Assembly (NCBI GenBank): GCA_022749755.1
Contig: CM040449.1
Location: forward strand, 14,852,363-14,916,362
Origin: Azadirachta indica
Lineage: Eukaryota > Streptophyta > Magnoliopsida > Sapindales > Meliaceae
Length of the DNA: 64,000 bases
Reading direction: 5' to 3'
Shown here: piece by piece, positions 45,241 to 57,053 of the stretch
Position numbering within the stretch: position 1 is the stretch's first letter
Layout of the letters: each line of letters starts with the position of its first letter
Notes under the pieces: generated by a model
Seen by the model: the letters and a program-made list of their open reading frames with translations, nothing else
Told to the model about the DNA's origin: nothing
Databases searched by the model: none
Position numbers and translations under genes: made by a program

Positions 45241-48200
45241 AATTATTTTGATGACCCAAATTTTATAATCCCTAATTTTTCTCAATTTTGACGATTTTTT
45301 CATTCCCAAAGTTGAAGAATATCCAAATAACAAATCGTAACCACCAAAATCTTTCATTAGTGCAAGTTTTCATGCCAAAAATTTCATAAACGACTACAAA
45401 TCTCTGGTATTGATAAATCAACCAGAATATTTAATGGTTGTACAAGTGATTTTTATGTTTTGTTAGGGCGTTCTCCATTTGTTTGCAGAAAAGGTAAAAC
45501 TCATATTCTTTTTCCAACTTTTTTCTTTTAGAGAAAACTTATTGTCATATAGAAATATTAATTGTTTTCTTTACAAATATTGTTTTCATGGGTTTTGTAG
45601 ATAAAACCCAGATATTCTTTCAAGAGGAAGGAGATACAACCGGGCGAGTTTTAGGTATTTTCTGATGTCATCGGATATTTTTCTTGTCAAAAAAATTCTC
45701 AATGGAAGTAACTGATTAAATTATGTCAAGGACTACATGATATAAAGGAATGGACAAGAATAAAATAGGGTGTTCTGTTCCACAGGCAATTTTTAGTTTA
45801 TGCATTACCATTTACTTAGCGAATGAGATGAAGTGGCATTTGATAGCAATAGTTGTCACTTTTGTAGTGATGTTATTACATTCTTCTTGTAAAGTGTGTT
45901 GCATGTCTTCATTCTTGATACTGTTACTTTTGTCCTCATTATTTGAAGATACTAATGTTTACTTTTTCTTGTTTCCTAAGTTGACTTTCCTTAATTGACT
46001 TCTGTCTTTTGTTAGTGTAATTATGTGCATTGTTCTTGTTTTCATTTTATTTGACAGTTTTTTGATTTTGCCCAATCTCACAGATAGTGAAAATCTTGAT
46101 TTTCCAAACACAACAGAAAGCTACAAACTATACTCCCAGGTCTGTGATTGACCATGGTGTTACTTGGAAACTTATGTTTCATATTGCTGACTTTAATTTT
46201 GCAAAAAAGGGTGATTGCAAGTGATATTAAGGAATGTGTATGTCGAGCTCTAGATACTCCCTATGATGGTGTGTGTCCTTCTGTCTGTTCTATTTTCAAC
46301 CATTTGTGTACTTATTTTTTTGCCGATGGTTTTGGCCTTCAAAATTAGTTAAGGATACCTTCTCTTGGGATAACTGACGGCAATAGTTTGCCAATTGTTT
46401 ATACCACATGAAAAAGGAACAAAACCAAAAGGAAAATAAAAAAATCTTAACTATTCAGTGTTTGATATTAAGAACACCTTACCCTATTGGTCAGCATTTT
46501 TCTTTCCAAATTATGATTTATTAGTGAACACGCTTAAATTCCAAAAGCTAGAAATAAATACATTATTAAGTGTGCATAAAATGATAAAGCTTTGTTTCAG
46601 GTTTAATTACTGCCTGTTGATTCTCAAATAGCCTAATCTCCTGTTAAACTGATCTGTTGTATCTTTGAAATTATTTATCAACGGCTTTATTAAATGTTCC
46701 CACACCTCTTCTTATCTACAAAGGTTTGAAAGTTCTACTGATACTAAGCATTCTTATATGAAAATTTTTCTTTACAGAAACTGCATATTCAAACATTCCT
46801 ATGACCCCCTATGAGCTTCCTGATGGCCAATAAGTCCTTGCAATTTTATTAGCCAAGTTTAATCTCTATATGATGATTAGGTGTTATTTTAAGTTAATAA
46901 ATAAAATGCCAACCATACGAAGCACGAGACGATATACGTTGTATACGTAGGAATCACATGTTGTACATAAATTCAATTTCCTGTTAATTTTATGATAATT
47001 AATTAATTAGGGCTTGGTTTGGCGTGGGCTTGGCTTTGTTTTTCTAAACTAATTAGATTATAAACATGCACGGCTTAGCTTGGGTACTGATCATGCAATT
47101 CAATATACATAACATTGATTTGTTTAAATAAATATTTTAAACAAGATACATAACATTTCACGTACAAATTATTTGTATCTACATGTGTGCTCCAAAATAT
47201 TTTTGTCATTGTAAATTTTTACATATGTTGTTAAATATATAAATTAATGATTTTTTTTTGGACTTAAGCCCAACCGAATGGAATTTTATTGGGTTTAATT
47301 TTATTAAAAGCGTTGCTACTAGCACCTTACTGTATTTAATTATTCATAGATTTTACCTTTGAAATAAAATTCTATAGAAAGACAAATACATATTAAGTTA
47401 AATTCACTTTAAATTTATTATTTTTGTTGTACGTAATTCCAAATATGTATATACTTATATATATATATATGCTTTTTTTATAATGTTATTATATATATCA
47501 TGCTAGCGCCATATTTATACTTTATACTTTTATAACATGTTTCTATGTATTAGTATTATCAAGTTCTTGGCTTTTTCCAACAATGTGAATTTTTATTCCA
47601 ACTCTTATAAGCTTTTGTATTTTCCTATTTCTTTGCTCTCATCACATTTTTTACCATTCACTTTGAATGTGTTCACTTGAGTTTAAACACCTATATTAAT
47701 TGAATGTAGATGGACATGATTCTTGAGTTTAAGGTGAAAGTGATGTGTTTTAATCTTTTGAAGAAATATTTTAGCTTATTCATTTTCCTCGAGATTTGAT
47801 TTTTCATTGCAACCGTTATATGTTGCTATTTTTCTATTCATTTCCGCCCCTGTTTTAAAGCTATTAATTTTAACCATTATTAGCAAGTACTTCTATTTAC
47901 TTTAAACTTTTTGTAAATATATAAATATGTTTTTATTTTCATCATGGTTAACGTATACCAAGTTGAATATATTTTCAATTTATACATTAGTTTATAAAAA
48001 GTAGGTGTTGAGGCATATATTGGACTATAGTTTCTGTGTCATGCAGTGTTCTTAAATCTCTAGAAGACATAGTAATCCTTGAAGTCTTCATCTGTTTATG
48101 TGGGATTAACAGTGTATTACTTTGAGTTTATTTACTTTTCAGCTTTATAAGGATGATGCCAGTGCCATATTTATATATTTTAAAAACATATTATTAGTTT

Positions 48201-49380
48201 ACTAAGTTGCATGTGTCTTTTTGGTTGATGATAAAGGAGAAAACGGATGCACTTTTTCACATATTTCAAATAGTGATAAAATCAGCAAAGTGTTGTTGAA
48301 CAAGCTTGAAATTTGGTGAACTTATTGTCATTTTATACATATTCAGGTTTGTATGTGTTATACACTGTCATTCAAAAATTTTGAAATTAATTGTGGATGC
48401 AAAAGAACCATTCCACATTAAGAGATTTGAGAATGCGATGGCAATGTTTGGTTGAAGGAATTTCTATACTGAGGTATGCTTGAACATGTAGTGACAAAGT
48501 GTAAAGTTGAACAAATTTTTGGACATATGAAGCTTTCATTTAAAGCTCTTCACATCATGACTATAACTTATTTTTTTAACTATTCTTTCTTGATTCTTTT
48601 TGTCGCATTTGTGGCTGTAATTTAGAATTAGTTCCCCTGCATATTTTAAAGTATAACTGAGATGGATCTTACTGTGAATGACAAGGTTGAAAAATGCATA
48701 GATGGTATACTTGGACATCAGAGTACCTTTGCTGGATATATGTGTTTCATATAACTTTGTGTTTACAATGCCTAGTCAAAACCAACTCTTGCTTTAGTGT
48801 TGTTATTTTACACAACTTTAATTCTTGATCTTGAAAACATTTACTGTGGGTGCATTGGCCACAATTTGGCATAGCATTCACATGTTTCACGTTAAGTTGC
48901 ATTTTGCTTATATTTTGTTAAACTATAATAATTATCGACAAAGCATATTGAGCTGAATTTTGTATATTGTTAGGTTTTTTTATTGACTCGATAGCTAAAT
49001 GATACTCAGTGCCTAATCATGCTCCCGCTCTTACTTAATGTTCTAGGGGAGAAGTTTCCTTCTTAGTTTGCATTAATTTGATCTACATATATATGATTTT
49101 ATCTACATTAGTCATACATTAATTTGGCTATTAAAATTTACCCCTTTGTTAATTGTTTATTTCTTAAATCATCAATCAATAATATTGAAGCTTATGGAAA
49201 ATGTGATAAAACTTGATGTACAGATGTGGAATCTTAGATTACTAGATTTACTTAAAAGTTAGGCTAATTAATATTCCAACTTGAATCCTTTATAGCATTA
49301 ATAATTAATTAATTCCAATCCTAAAAGAATTTTCATGGCTAATAACCCTAAATGAGATTGTGGATAAAAGAAAATAACAA
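45241..49380. other. left interior of MULE II, unassigned
   Basis: Four kilobases lie between the terminal repeat and the first palindromic array. No complete gene was recognised. Exon-like segments with plausible splice sites occur, for example 46083-46268 (after TCTCACAG, before GTGTGT) and 45602-45650. Their translations (for example SDIKECVCRALDTPYDG) could not be assigned to a family. It may be captured host DNA, since MULEs commonly acquire gene pieces. Confidence 0.4.
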
Positions 49381-49510
49381 GCTCGAAAGTGTACTTTTGA
49401 GCATGTTTTTTTTTTTAATATGTTCAAAAGTGTAGTCTCGCGCATGTTTATTCTATTTTGCTTGCTCGAAATTGCACTTTCAATTTTCCATATTACCCTT
49501 CGAACATATA
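49381..49510. repeat. palindromic word array II-a, upstream of the DUF1985 gene of MULE II
   Basis: The near-palindromes GCTCGAAAGTGTACTTTTGA (49382), GTTCAAAAGTGTAGTCTCGC (49423) and GCTCGAAATTGCACTTTC (49464) recur about 41 bases apart, separated by CATG and T-rich linkers. It is the positional equivalent of I-a. Confidence 0.75.
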
Positions 49511-49654
49511 AGAAGTGATGCATGCATTTTACATGCATATGTTCTGTTATGTATAGTTCCTTTGCTTGCTCTATTATATCTTTTTACATAACTATCAACC
49601 TATATATATTATAGATCATTGAGATTTTTTTTTTTTAACAAATATAGATAGGAT

Positions 49655-52124
49655 GATAACCACCAAGTTGAAAATTAAGCCTGCCGACCATTTTCCCACT
49701 GTAGTGTCATCGCGATCTTAGTGGCGTATGTTGAAGCAAGTTTGCCAAAAACTAACTCAGGCCTAACGTGAGATATTTCAAGAGACATGCTTAGGTCACT
49801 TACCAGAGTTAAAGGACATAAAATTCTTTCAAAATTTGATGCACAATACGCTTTTACATGAGGTGATGACAAAGGGTGTAAAGGATGAGATGTGGTTTCT
49901 TGTCGATGGGCACACTCTTCGTTTGTCATATATTGAGTTTGGCCTAATTATGGGGTTATGATTTGCTCCTTATTTGATTGATAATACTGGGGAGACAACG
50001 AGGCTCATAAATATGCACTTTATAAGAGAGACGGTTATACCCTTGTGGAAGATAGAGGCAGCATACAACGCATTGAACTTTCGTCGGATTGATGACTTTG
50101 ATGCAGTGAAGTTATTGTTGTATGTCATATTGGAGCTTGTTCTACTTGGAAGAGGCTGCCAATATCATGTCGATATGTGGTTACCACAGATGGTTGATGA
50201 TTTGGAGCAGTTCAACCGTTATCCATGGGGATCGACCGTATTCACATACATATTCTAATGTTTGAGTAGAGTTATGTGTGCATAGTTGGTGATGTGCAAA
50301 GTTAAGTCTGCGCAGCAAAAAAGAAAAGGGAAAAAGCATAAGAATCGATATAATCTCGTGAGATTTCCATTTGCATTCCAAGTATGATTTCTTTAGCAAT
50401 ATTATGTTTCCACCTCTGCGATAGTTGTTGAAAGACAATATGGATTGATATAATGGTAAGATTATATATATTTGGATATATGAGGCAGTTTCTATAGCTA
50501 GAACGAAGATGAGGACACGTATCAATAATCGCCTACCTCATATGTTGAAGTGGGTTGTAAAGAGAAAGAATGCCTGTGATACTGACTTGAAGACCTTCAT
50601 ATTCATTGACAGACAAGTTTAGATTTACAAATCATATAAGTTTTGTTTGAGCTCTAAATTTGATCAATGTACAATGGTTGATTTTTTTTTTCTGGTAGTC
50701 CCCCACAATTTTACATGTGTTGAAGCCTGACCAAATTGAAAAAGGAGAGTCCTATGTAATGAACTTAGGCTATAATCAGGCGTTGCAAGGAAAATAAGGG
50801 GGTGATCTTTTCCTTGCACTTAATAGTAATGGCCAAGGGGTTCACACAAATGACGAGGCCGTACCCATCGATGAGTCTACTTCATCGAGAAATGCGAGTC
50901 CAGATAAGATATCTTATACCTACTATATTCTGAAACACTTGAAAGTATTAACTTATGCCAATGTGCCATGCACATGTTAAAGAGAAAAATAGAATTGAGA
51001 GTATATTAATAATTTCATGTTTATATTTCAAACTATAGATCATGATACATATATCCCACCGCCCATGTTGGCATGGAAGAATGGGAAGAAGGTGAGCAGA
51101 TTGAAGGTTTATTTTGTACAGTAATTAGAAGAACTTATTTTATAACTTTACACTCTTGTTTCTATATGATGATGGTTTTATAGCATAATATGGATTCGAT
51201 GGCCGAGCCCTCAACTGATTCTCCTATTGCTTCATATTCACACCAGGAGCCGCTGATTTCGTCGATTAGCCAGCATCATCTCATTTTGGTTAGATCCTAC
51301 TTTATAAGCTGCGTTCCCTACATACTAATTTTGATACCTATAAAGATGAGTAGACAGAAAGATGGCATAAACACAAAGATATCTTACGTGGTCAAGAGGA
51401 GTTGTTACGACGACAAGAGAAGACTCTTACAATATTGGTCAGGGAAGTGAGTACTTAAGTTTGCTCTAAGCCAGATGAGGATGTGCGGATGCTTGATGAA
51501 GCTGCGCAAGTATGACCATTTCCTACGTAATTGCCTAATTATTAACTTATAAGTACCTTATACTCCAAAGTATAAAGATTGGATTGTAGTTGACGTTGTT
51601 GCATTGGATGTTGTGGGGTTGTTTCGCTGTGTCTCAGGTCCTGATGATATGATATTATTAAATGTGATTGATTTTTATCCTAATTTTTTTAAGGTATTCT
51701 CACATTTAGGGAAAACTTTGTCCTTTTTATTTAAGTGTAAGTTAATTCAACTGAAATCTTTGCTGATAGAATATTTTTTTGTGATTTTGCAGTTTGATTA
51801 TAGGGGCCAAAATAGTGTTTGTATCATTCAGCACCCGCTCCCCCAGTAAACACTAGTCAGTATGGGCGAGAATATAAGACGATTCAGGCACAAGGTTCCC
51901 CATATACGAACCCTTTGAAACAAGGGCCCTCGACAAGAAAAAGATGCCCGACGTACGATTCAGCATATAAAATAGACCTTATGTGGCCAATTTCTAAGGA
52001 GATGTGGATGGAGTATTTACAATGGATGAATACTCCAGACGTTTACATTGAAAGTCATATCATTAAGCTGACAATGAATTGGGTGAGCGTCGTTGTTGAT
52101 GAAGGATGATGGCTCGAGGACACG
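49655..52124 (+). pseudogene. DUF1985 gene of MULE II, protease domain missing
   Basis: The first exon encodes KIKPADHFP, ETCLGHLPELKDIKFFQNLM, LLHEVMTKGVKDEMWFLVDG and LRLSYIEFGLIMGL, parallel to the DUF1985 domain of MULE I. RIDDFDAVKLLLYVILELVL and DLEQFNRYPWGSTVF continue it. Stops occur early and after MGL. Later exons include a TPDVYIESHIIKLTMNW segment ending WLEDT (52124) with a GT donor at 52125. In MULE I the exon after WLEDT begins the ULP1 protease. Here no H/D/C protease motifs follow, and the sequence enters a palindromic array. The gene is therefore truncated in content as well as mutated. Any non-protease role for DUF1985 is unknown. Confidence 0.8.
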
Positions 52125-52369
52125 GTATGCAATTAAACTTTGAGCAATAATCGTTAAATTAATTTGTAATAAAAGTAATAATTAATTCAATTTTATTATT
52201 TTTTTATAGATATAACGAAATTCAAAATTACTAATATAATGGTAACATTGAACTGCGGACGTGACACAATACACCAAAAAACAGTAGCAACAATCATGCT
52301 CGATGCTAAATGTGTTTAAAACTATTGATTATTTGGAACTAAACTTGCCTTTACCCTATTTATTTTCTC

Positions 52370-53330
52370 TACAGAAATCAAAACTTCTATTTCGATCACA
52401 TAAGAAATTTTGGTCGTGATTGAAACTGCTGAGCACCACATGATTGAAATTTCTTATATTATGTCACCAGTTTTAGAAAAAACGAAATTGCTGAGCATAA
52501 ATGGAAACTTCTTATATTTTTCACCGATTCTGAAAAAATTAAAACTATAGTTTCGATCATGTTAGAAATTTTGGTCATGATCGAAACTGCTAAGCACAAC
52601 GTGATCGAAACTACTTATACTCTATTTTTGAATTTGAAAAAATTGAAAAAACAGTTTTGATCACAATAGAAATGTTACTTGTGATCGAAACAATATCTTT
52701 TGTATTTGGGTCAGGGAATAAATCGAAAGCAAATAATGTAGTAGTGTGCACACAGGGCATAATGAGAAAAACAAATATGTCTGCAAGTTGCAATAGCGTG
52801 AGCAAATGGGAGCTACTGTAGCTCGAATTTGTCGGCAACTATATGTCTTATTTTGAAGGTGTACAACTTCAACAATCCTGTGAACTTTAACCTCAAAATC
52901 GAAATGCGACACCAGATGCATAGTCATGGTACGAAACTTCTCTAATTTTAAATCAATGACCTTTTGAGCAACTCTAGACAAGTAGGCATTTTTGTAGAAA
53001 TCGAAACTGTAGTTTTGATCATATTACAAATTTTACATGTGATCGACTACCTCTTTTGTATTTAGGTCTCAAGAAAAAATGAAACTGCATTTTTCATCAT
53101 GATTAAAGGTTTACATGTGATCAAAACTACAAGAATACTTTATGATCGATTTTACACACTTGGTATCACATAGTATCTAAATGGTTTCATTAATGTCCCT
53201 CATTTTTAGCACCTTCGAAACTATAATTTTACTTTTTCCCGAAAGATTTAGAAAAATAAGAAAGGCAGCTTCGATCACATTCAGTTTTGGTTCATAATCG
53301 AAACTGCAGTTTTGAATTCTCGTGAATTTG
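52370..53330. repeat. palindromic word array II-b, between the convergent genes of MULE II
   Basis: GTGATCGAAACT-type words and their inverse (AGTTTCGATCAC) recur many times, as in CGTGATCGAAACTACTTAT and TAGTTTCGATCATG. AAACTGCTGAGCAC appears as a linker. The array is split in two (52370-52720 and 52990-53330) by a duplicated piece of the transposase SWIM region. Confidence 0.8.
52727..52985 (-). pseudogene. duplicated SWIM-region fragment of the MULE II transposase
   Basis: The minus strand reads VAQKVIDLKLEKFRTMTMHL, HFDFEVKVHRIVEVVHLQNK and TYSCRQI. This corresponds closely to 54140-53870 of the adjacent transposase gene (AQKVIDLELEKSCTMTVHPV, FEFEVKLHDVVKVVHLQDK, TCNCQQF). Here the first Cys pair is damaged (CNC to YSC) and the frame is lost after it. 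It lies in the same orientation about 1.14 kb from the original, embedded in array II-b, so it is a local partial duplication. Confidence 0.85.
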
Positions 53331-53656
53331 AAAAAAAAAACTCATAATATATTGATTAATTTTGTTTGTTTTAGTGGGAATACCTAGATATATAAACATC
53401 TTACAATGGGTATATACAAAATGTGTAAAAGTAATATCAGCAATAAAACAATTCAAAATTAACAATAAACCTTATGTTTGTAAGCGCAAATCATAAAATT
53501 CACAAAGAACAACACATATTTCAAGTAAACAAAGTGGTACAAATAATGCAAATATTTAATGCCTTTGTTTGCAAGTTATTTTTTTGGTTTGGAAGTGCAT
53601 AACTATAAAAATAAATAAATAAATCAATCATTTCTAACATTTAAATTGAACACATT
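53331..53656. other. AT-rich sequence at the 3' end of the MULE II transposase
   Basis: This is a noncoding stretch between array II-b and the transposase stop codon. It presumably contains the minus-strand 3' untranslated region. No distinct terminator signal was recognised. Confidence 0.4.
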
Positions 53657-56246
53657 TCATTGATTATGGTATAGATGGATAGGATTTTTGCATGTGGCAC
53701 GATTATGTCCAACTTGTTGACACTTGGAACAGGTCCGACGAACAACTTCCTCTCTCACAGAAGGAATTTGTTGTTTCTTAGGTTAATCAGAATGAGGGCG
53801 TTGTATGGGTGGATCACTCAATCTACATCATTCCTAACTGGATGAATAGATTATATGTATGCGTTCATCCAAGCATTAGTAGTGTAGCAGTGTACGCACA
53901 CGAATTCTGAGAAAAGTGAATATGTCTGCATGCTGCAAGAACATGAGCACACAGGAGTTGTTGCAGGTCAAATTGCTGGCAATTACATGTCTTATCTTGT
54001 AAGTGTACAACCTTAACAACATCGTGAAGTTTAACTTCAAATTCAAAATATGACACCGGATGCACAGTCATGGTACAGGACTTTTCTAATTCTAAATCAA
54101 TTACCTTTTGAGCAGCCTCAATCAGATAGACATTTTTCACTAGAGTCTCTTCCATATGCTCGTAAAACTATCTTTGCACATATGACCTAATATCCTCAGT
54201 TAACGCATTAATGGGTAGCCTCTGAGCGCTCTTCAACAATGCATTCATACTCTCAATAATATTTTATTGCCATTAAGTCATACCGCTGAGAAGGAAAATA
54301 TGTTCTTGCCCATCTATTAAGTCCAACCTCGATTTCCAAGTATTCAGCTGTTGCCGGATGCATCCTCTTCATATTTTGCAAATATTCGTTACACTCAGTT
54401 ATCCGATAAGCCTTTGTAGCACGGAAGTACACAGCCAAGAAAGTCTGCATTTGTTGCAATCGCATCTTGTACTTTGCCTTCACGTTTCCAAGTATGTGAT
54501 AAGAACAAAAACTATGGGCTGCCTTTGGGAATATTGTTGTTACAACCTTCTCAATGTTATTGTGTCGATCTAATATGAATACCAAATTCTCTACTGGCTC
54601 AATCGCTTCTTGAAACTTTATTAAAAACCACTCCCACGATGCATCGTTCTCTAAATCAACAACACCAAAACCAACAAGATAAATTTTGTCATTTTTATCC
54701 AATGTAGCGGCCATAAACAATGTCCCTCTGTACATTCCCTTTAAGAATGTACCATCAATGACGAGAACGGGACGCATTGTGCTGCGAAATTCTCGAATGC
54801 ATGGCCTTAGTGCCATAAAGAAATATAGGAAATGGTCATCAACTTTTTTTTGAATCGTTGTCACTATCCTAGGATTTTTTTCCTTCAACACGTGACAGTA
54901 CAACGGAAGTCCCTTGAATAACTCGGATGAATCGCCATACATGAGTTTTAATTCATGTTCTTTACTTTGCCATGACTTCATGTACCCTAAGAGAACCACA
55001 TAATCATTTTAAACATCATCACGAATATTGCTAAGGGTGTAAATTCTACTAACATCTATAAACTTATCCTTAATTAGTTCGCCTATGAACCGAGTTAATA
55101 ATTGTTGATGGCCATCCTGCAAGTCTATGTTTTGACATGTATGGACTGAATTCATGCGAGACACTCAAAAATATGTATTTTTGTGAATGGCCTTCTTCAT
55201 AGCTCTAACTCGCCATTCACATCCCTCAATAATACACTTGACCTCAAACCAATCCGTTGATAATTTGTGAACCTAAACTGAAAGTGGTTCTTTAACGCCA
55301 TTAAACCCAATTTTTCTTGAAGTTCTTGCTTGGTATTAAAAATCTGTCCTACACAAACATTACAGAATCCTGTACTTGAGGATGCTAAGGTTGTTGGCAT
55401 TGTGATGCAAGGCGTAACATGAGGCAACCACCGAATAAATTGATTCGAAGTAGATGGAGCTATTGTTGAGCTATTCATATGATCAGGCCTAAAATCACAA
55501 CCTTCCTTTTCCTCAACATCTTTGGCTACGCCATTTCTTCTTTCTTCACACTGATTAGTAGTGTCATTGCCACTAATATTCAGCTAACAACCATGATAAT
55601 AACAATATTCAGCTGAATCGAGGAGAAGAATTATCTCCGTATATGGGGTTCACATCGTCAAAAAATAGATAATAATGTTGTGTAGGTCTTCATAGGCTTC
55701 ACTTAGTTGGAAGTAATTATCTGCTAAACTTTGACCTGTGTATTAAAATTCTGTGTTGTAGTGGAACTCTGATGCCATTGCAAGAAGTGTATCATTCATT
55801 CCATTACTTCCACTTAAAGACCTAAATTAGGTTAATATTGTAAGGACTCCACCTATTGTATCACGATTAGAAACGTATTGCCTTATTTGTTCTCCACTAT
55901 CTGCACAATCCAACATGATGTATAATGGACAATAACTCCTTTTACTCGTCATGTACGGGCTATTAGCAGTCATGAACACTCGGAAGTAAAATTCATTAGT
56001 AATATTTGCGACCAATTGCCTCCCCTCTGGTTCTGTACACAATGAATATATCATCTTTATCTTGACAATATATTCGAAAGGAGTAATATCCAACGCCTCA
56101 TATAACATCTATATAAATTCATTATAAGTTATGTTTCGCTCTACACACAGGCCCCTTTACCTCCCACCAACACATTTTTCACCTCCATTTGATGTTTACT
56201 CCCATGAGCCGTCGTCCACGGTAACTATCATTAATGGCTCTGCCAT
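53657..56246 (-). pseudogene. MuDR-type transposase of MULE II, broken but nearly full length
   Basis: Domains in order on the minus strand: N-terminal PB1-like region from the ATG at 56246 (MAEPLMIVTVDDGSWE, a stop, then NITYNEFI and MLYEALDITPFEYIVKIKMI). Next is a DNA-binding region near 55380-55230 (VGQIFNTKQELQEKLGLMAL). The transposase core (54999-54253) has RPVLVIDGTFLKGMYRGTLF, AATLDKNDKIYLVGFGVVDL, NDASWEWFL and LVFILDRHNNI, including likely DDE aspartates. The SWIM finger (54155-53865) has TCNCQQFDLQQLLCAHVLAA. The C-terminal knuckle CSKCQQVGHNRATC (about 53725) is intact. Stops and frameshifts separate the domains. The uninterrupted 248-codon core and intact zinc motifs make it better preserved than the MULE I copy. 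Confidence 0.9.
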
Positions 56247-56419
56247 ACCTATACAAAAACTCAACAATGTTAATAATATTATATACACAAATCTAACTAA
56301 AAATAATTTTTCATCATTTAAAAAAAAAAACTTGCTCAAATTTTGCTTAAAAATCAGGGGCAAACAGCAAATTTTATCCATGCTCGTAAGAAACTTTCAA
56401 ACACAATTATTTATTCTTA

Positions 56420-56590
56420 ATCGAAGGTAACTTTCAATTACGAGTGATTTTTTTCTCGTGACCAAAAGTTAGTTTTGATTATGCAAAAAAATACTCGTGA
56501 TCGAAAGTTACTTTCGATCACAGGTATTTTTTTCTCATGATCGAAAATAACTTTCTATCATGAAGAAAAAATTGCTCATGATCGAAGCTA
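56420..56590. repeat. palindromic word array II-c, upstream of the MULE II transposase
   Basis: The clearest unit is GTGATCGAAAGTTACTTTCG followed by ATCAC (56494-56521), a near-perfect palindrome. Variants TAATCGAAGGTAACTTTC, CGTGACCAAAAGTTAG, CATGATCGAAAATAACTTTC and CATGATCGAAGC surround it, with T-rich linkers. It uses the same GTGATCGAAA word as array II-b 3 kb away and is the positional equivalent of I-c. Confidence 0.85.
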
Positions 56591-56939
56591 CGTCGCAGAT
56601 TTATTTTCAAAATCTCAATTTTCATTTTCTCTCTCAATCATCTATACCAAACATATTCAAACAATCTACACACACCTCAATAACAATTTATATCACTATA
56701 GTCTCAAAATATACACAAACAAATCAATTTTTTCATTTTTAACAAATTTTCTTCTTTTGTTTTCCAAATTAAAATCACCCACCTGCTTGTACAAATGCTT
56801 GGTTGATTTCCTTCAATTCAAATGGAATGAAAAAAGGTTGTTTGTGGTAGAAAAAACTAAAGAAAAAAATCTCTCTATGAAGACAAGACGGAAGAAGAAA
56901 GAAGAAAAGAAGTTTTCATTTAATTTTTGGGTTAAGGGG
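56591..56939 (-). promoter_or_regulatory. probable transposase promoter and leader of MULE II
   Basis: This region lies between the terminal repeat and the palindromic array, upstream of the minus-strand transposase. It is AT-rich with long A/T runs, and no strong TATA box could be singled out. The assignment is by position only. Short open frames here have no motifs. Confidence 0.3.
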
Positions 56940-57044
56940 TAATTTTGTCCAAAAAAATTTACTTGGTTATTTTTAAAAACAATTTTAAACAGTGGTAATT
57001 TTAGAAAATATGGGGTGAACAGTGGGCATTTTTGTTAATTTCCC
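56940..57044. repeat. MULE II right terminal inverted repeat
   Basis: This is the inverse of 45140-45240. It ends GGGCATTTTTGTTAATTTCC C at 57044 and is followed by the 9-bp target-duplication remnant TTACCATAA. Confidence 0.85.
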
Positions 57045-57053
57045 TTACCATAA

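Larger units (their letters stand above)
45140..57044. mobile_element. MULE II: complete-length Kaonashi-type Mutator-like element (11.9 kb)
   Basis: Terminal inverted repeats of about 100 bp bound it. The left end begins GGAAAATTTACAAAAATATT then TACTGTTCAC. The right end, read inversely from 57044, begins GGGAAATTAACAAAAATGCC then CACTGTTCAC. Both continue with TTTTAAAATGACTATTGTT or TCTAAAATTACCACTGTTT. Flanking 9-mers TTATCGCAA (45131-45139) and TTACCATAA (57045-57053) agree at 6 of 9. All three differences are C/T or G/A transitions, as expected for decay of methylated cytosine. The interior holds a DUF1985 gene lacking its protease domain, a MuDR transposase, three palindromic-word arrays and about 4.1 kb of unassigned sequence on the left. 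Confidence 0.85.

Noticed and set aside
50181..50525. 114-codon minus-strand frame inside the MULE II DUF1985 gene
   Set aside because: The plus strand carries the DUF1985 homology parallel to MULE I. The minus frame has no motif.
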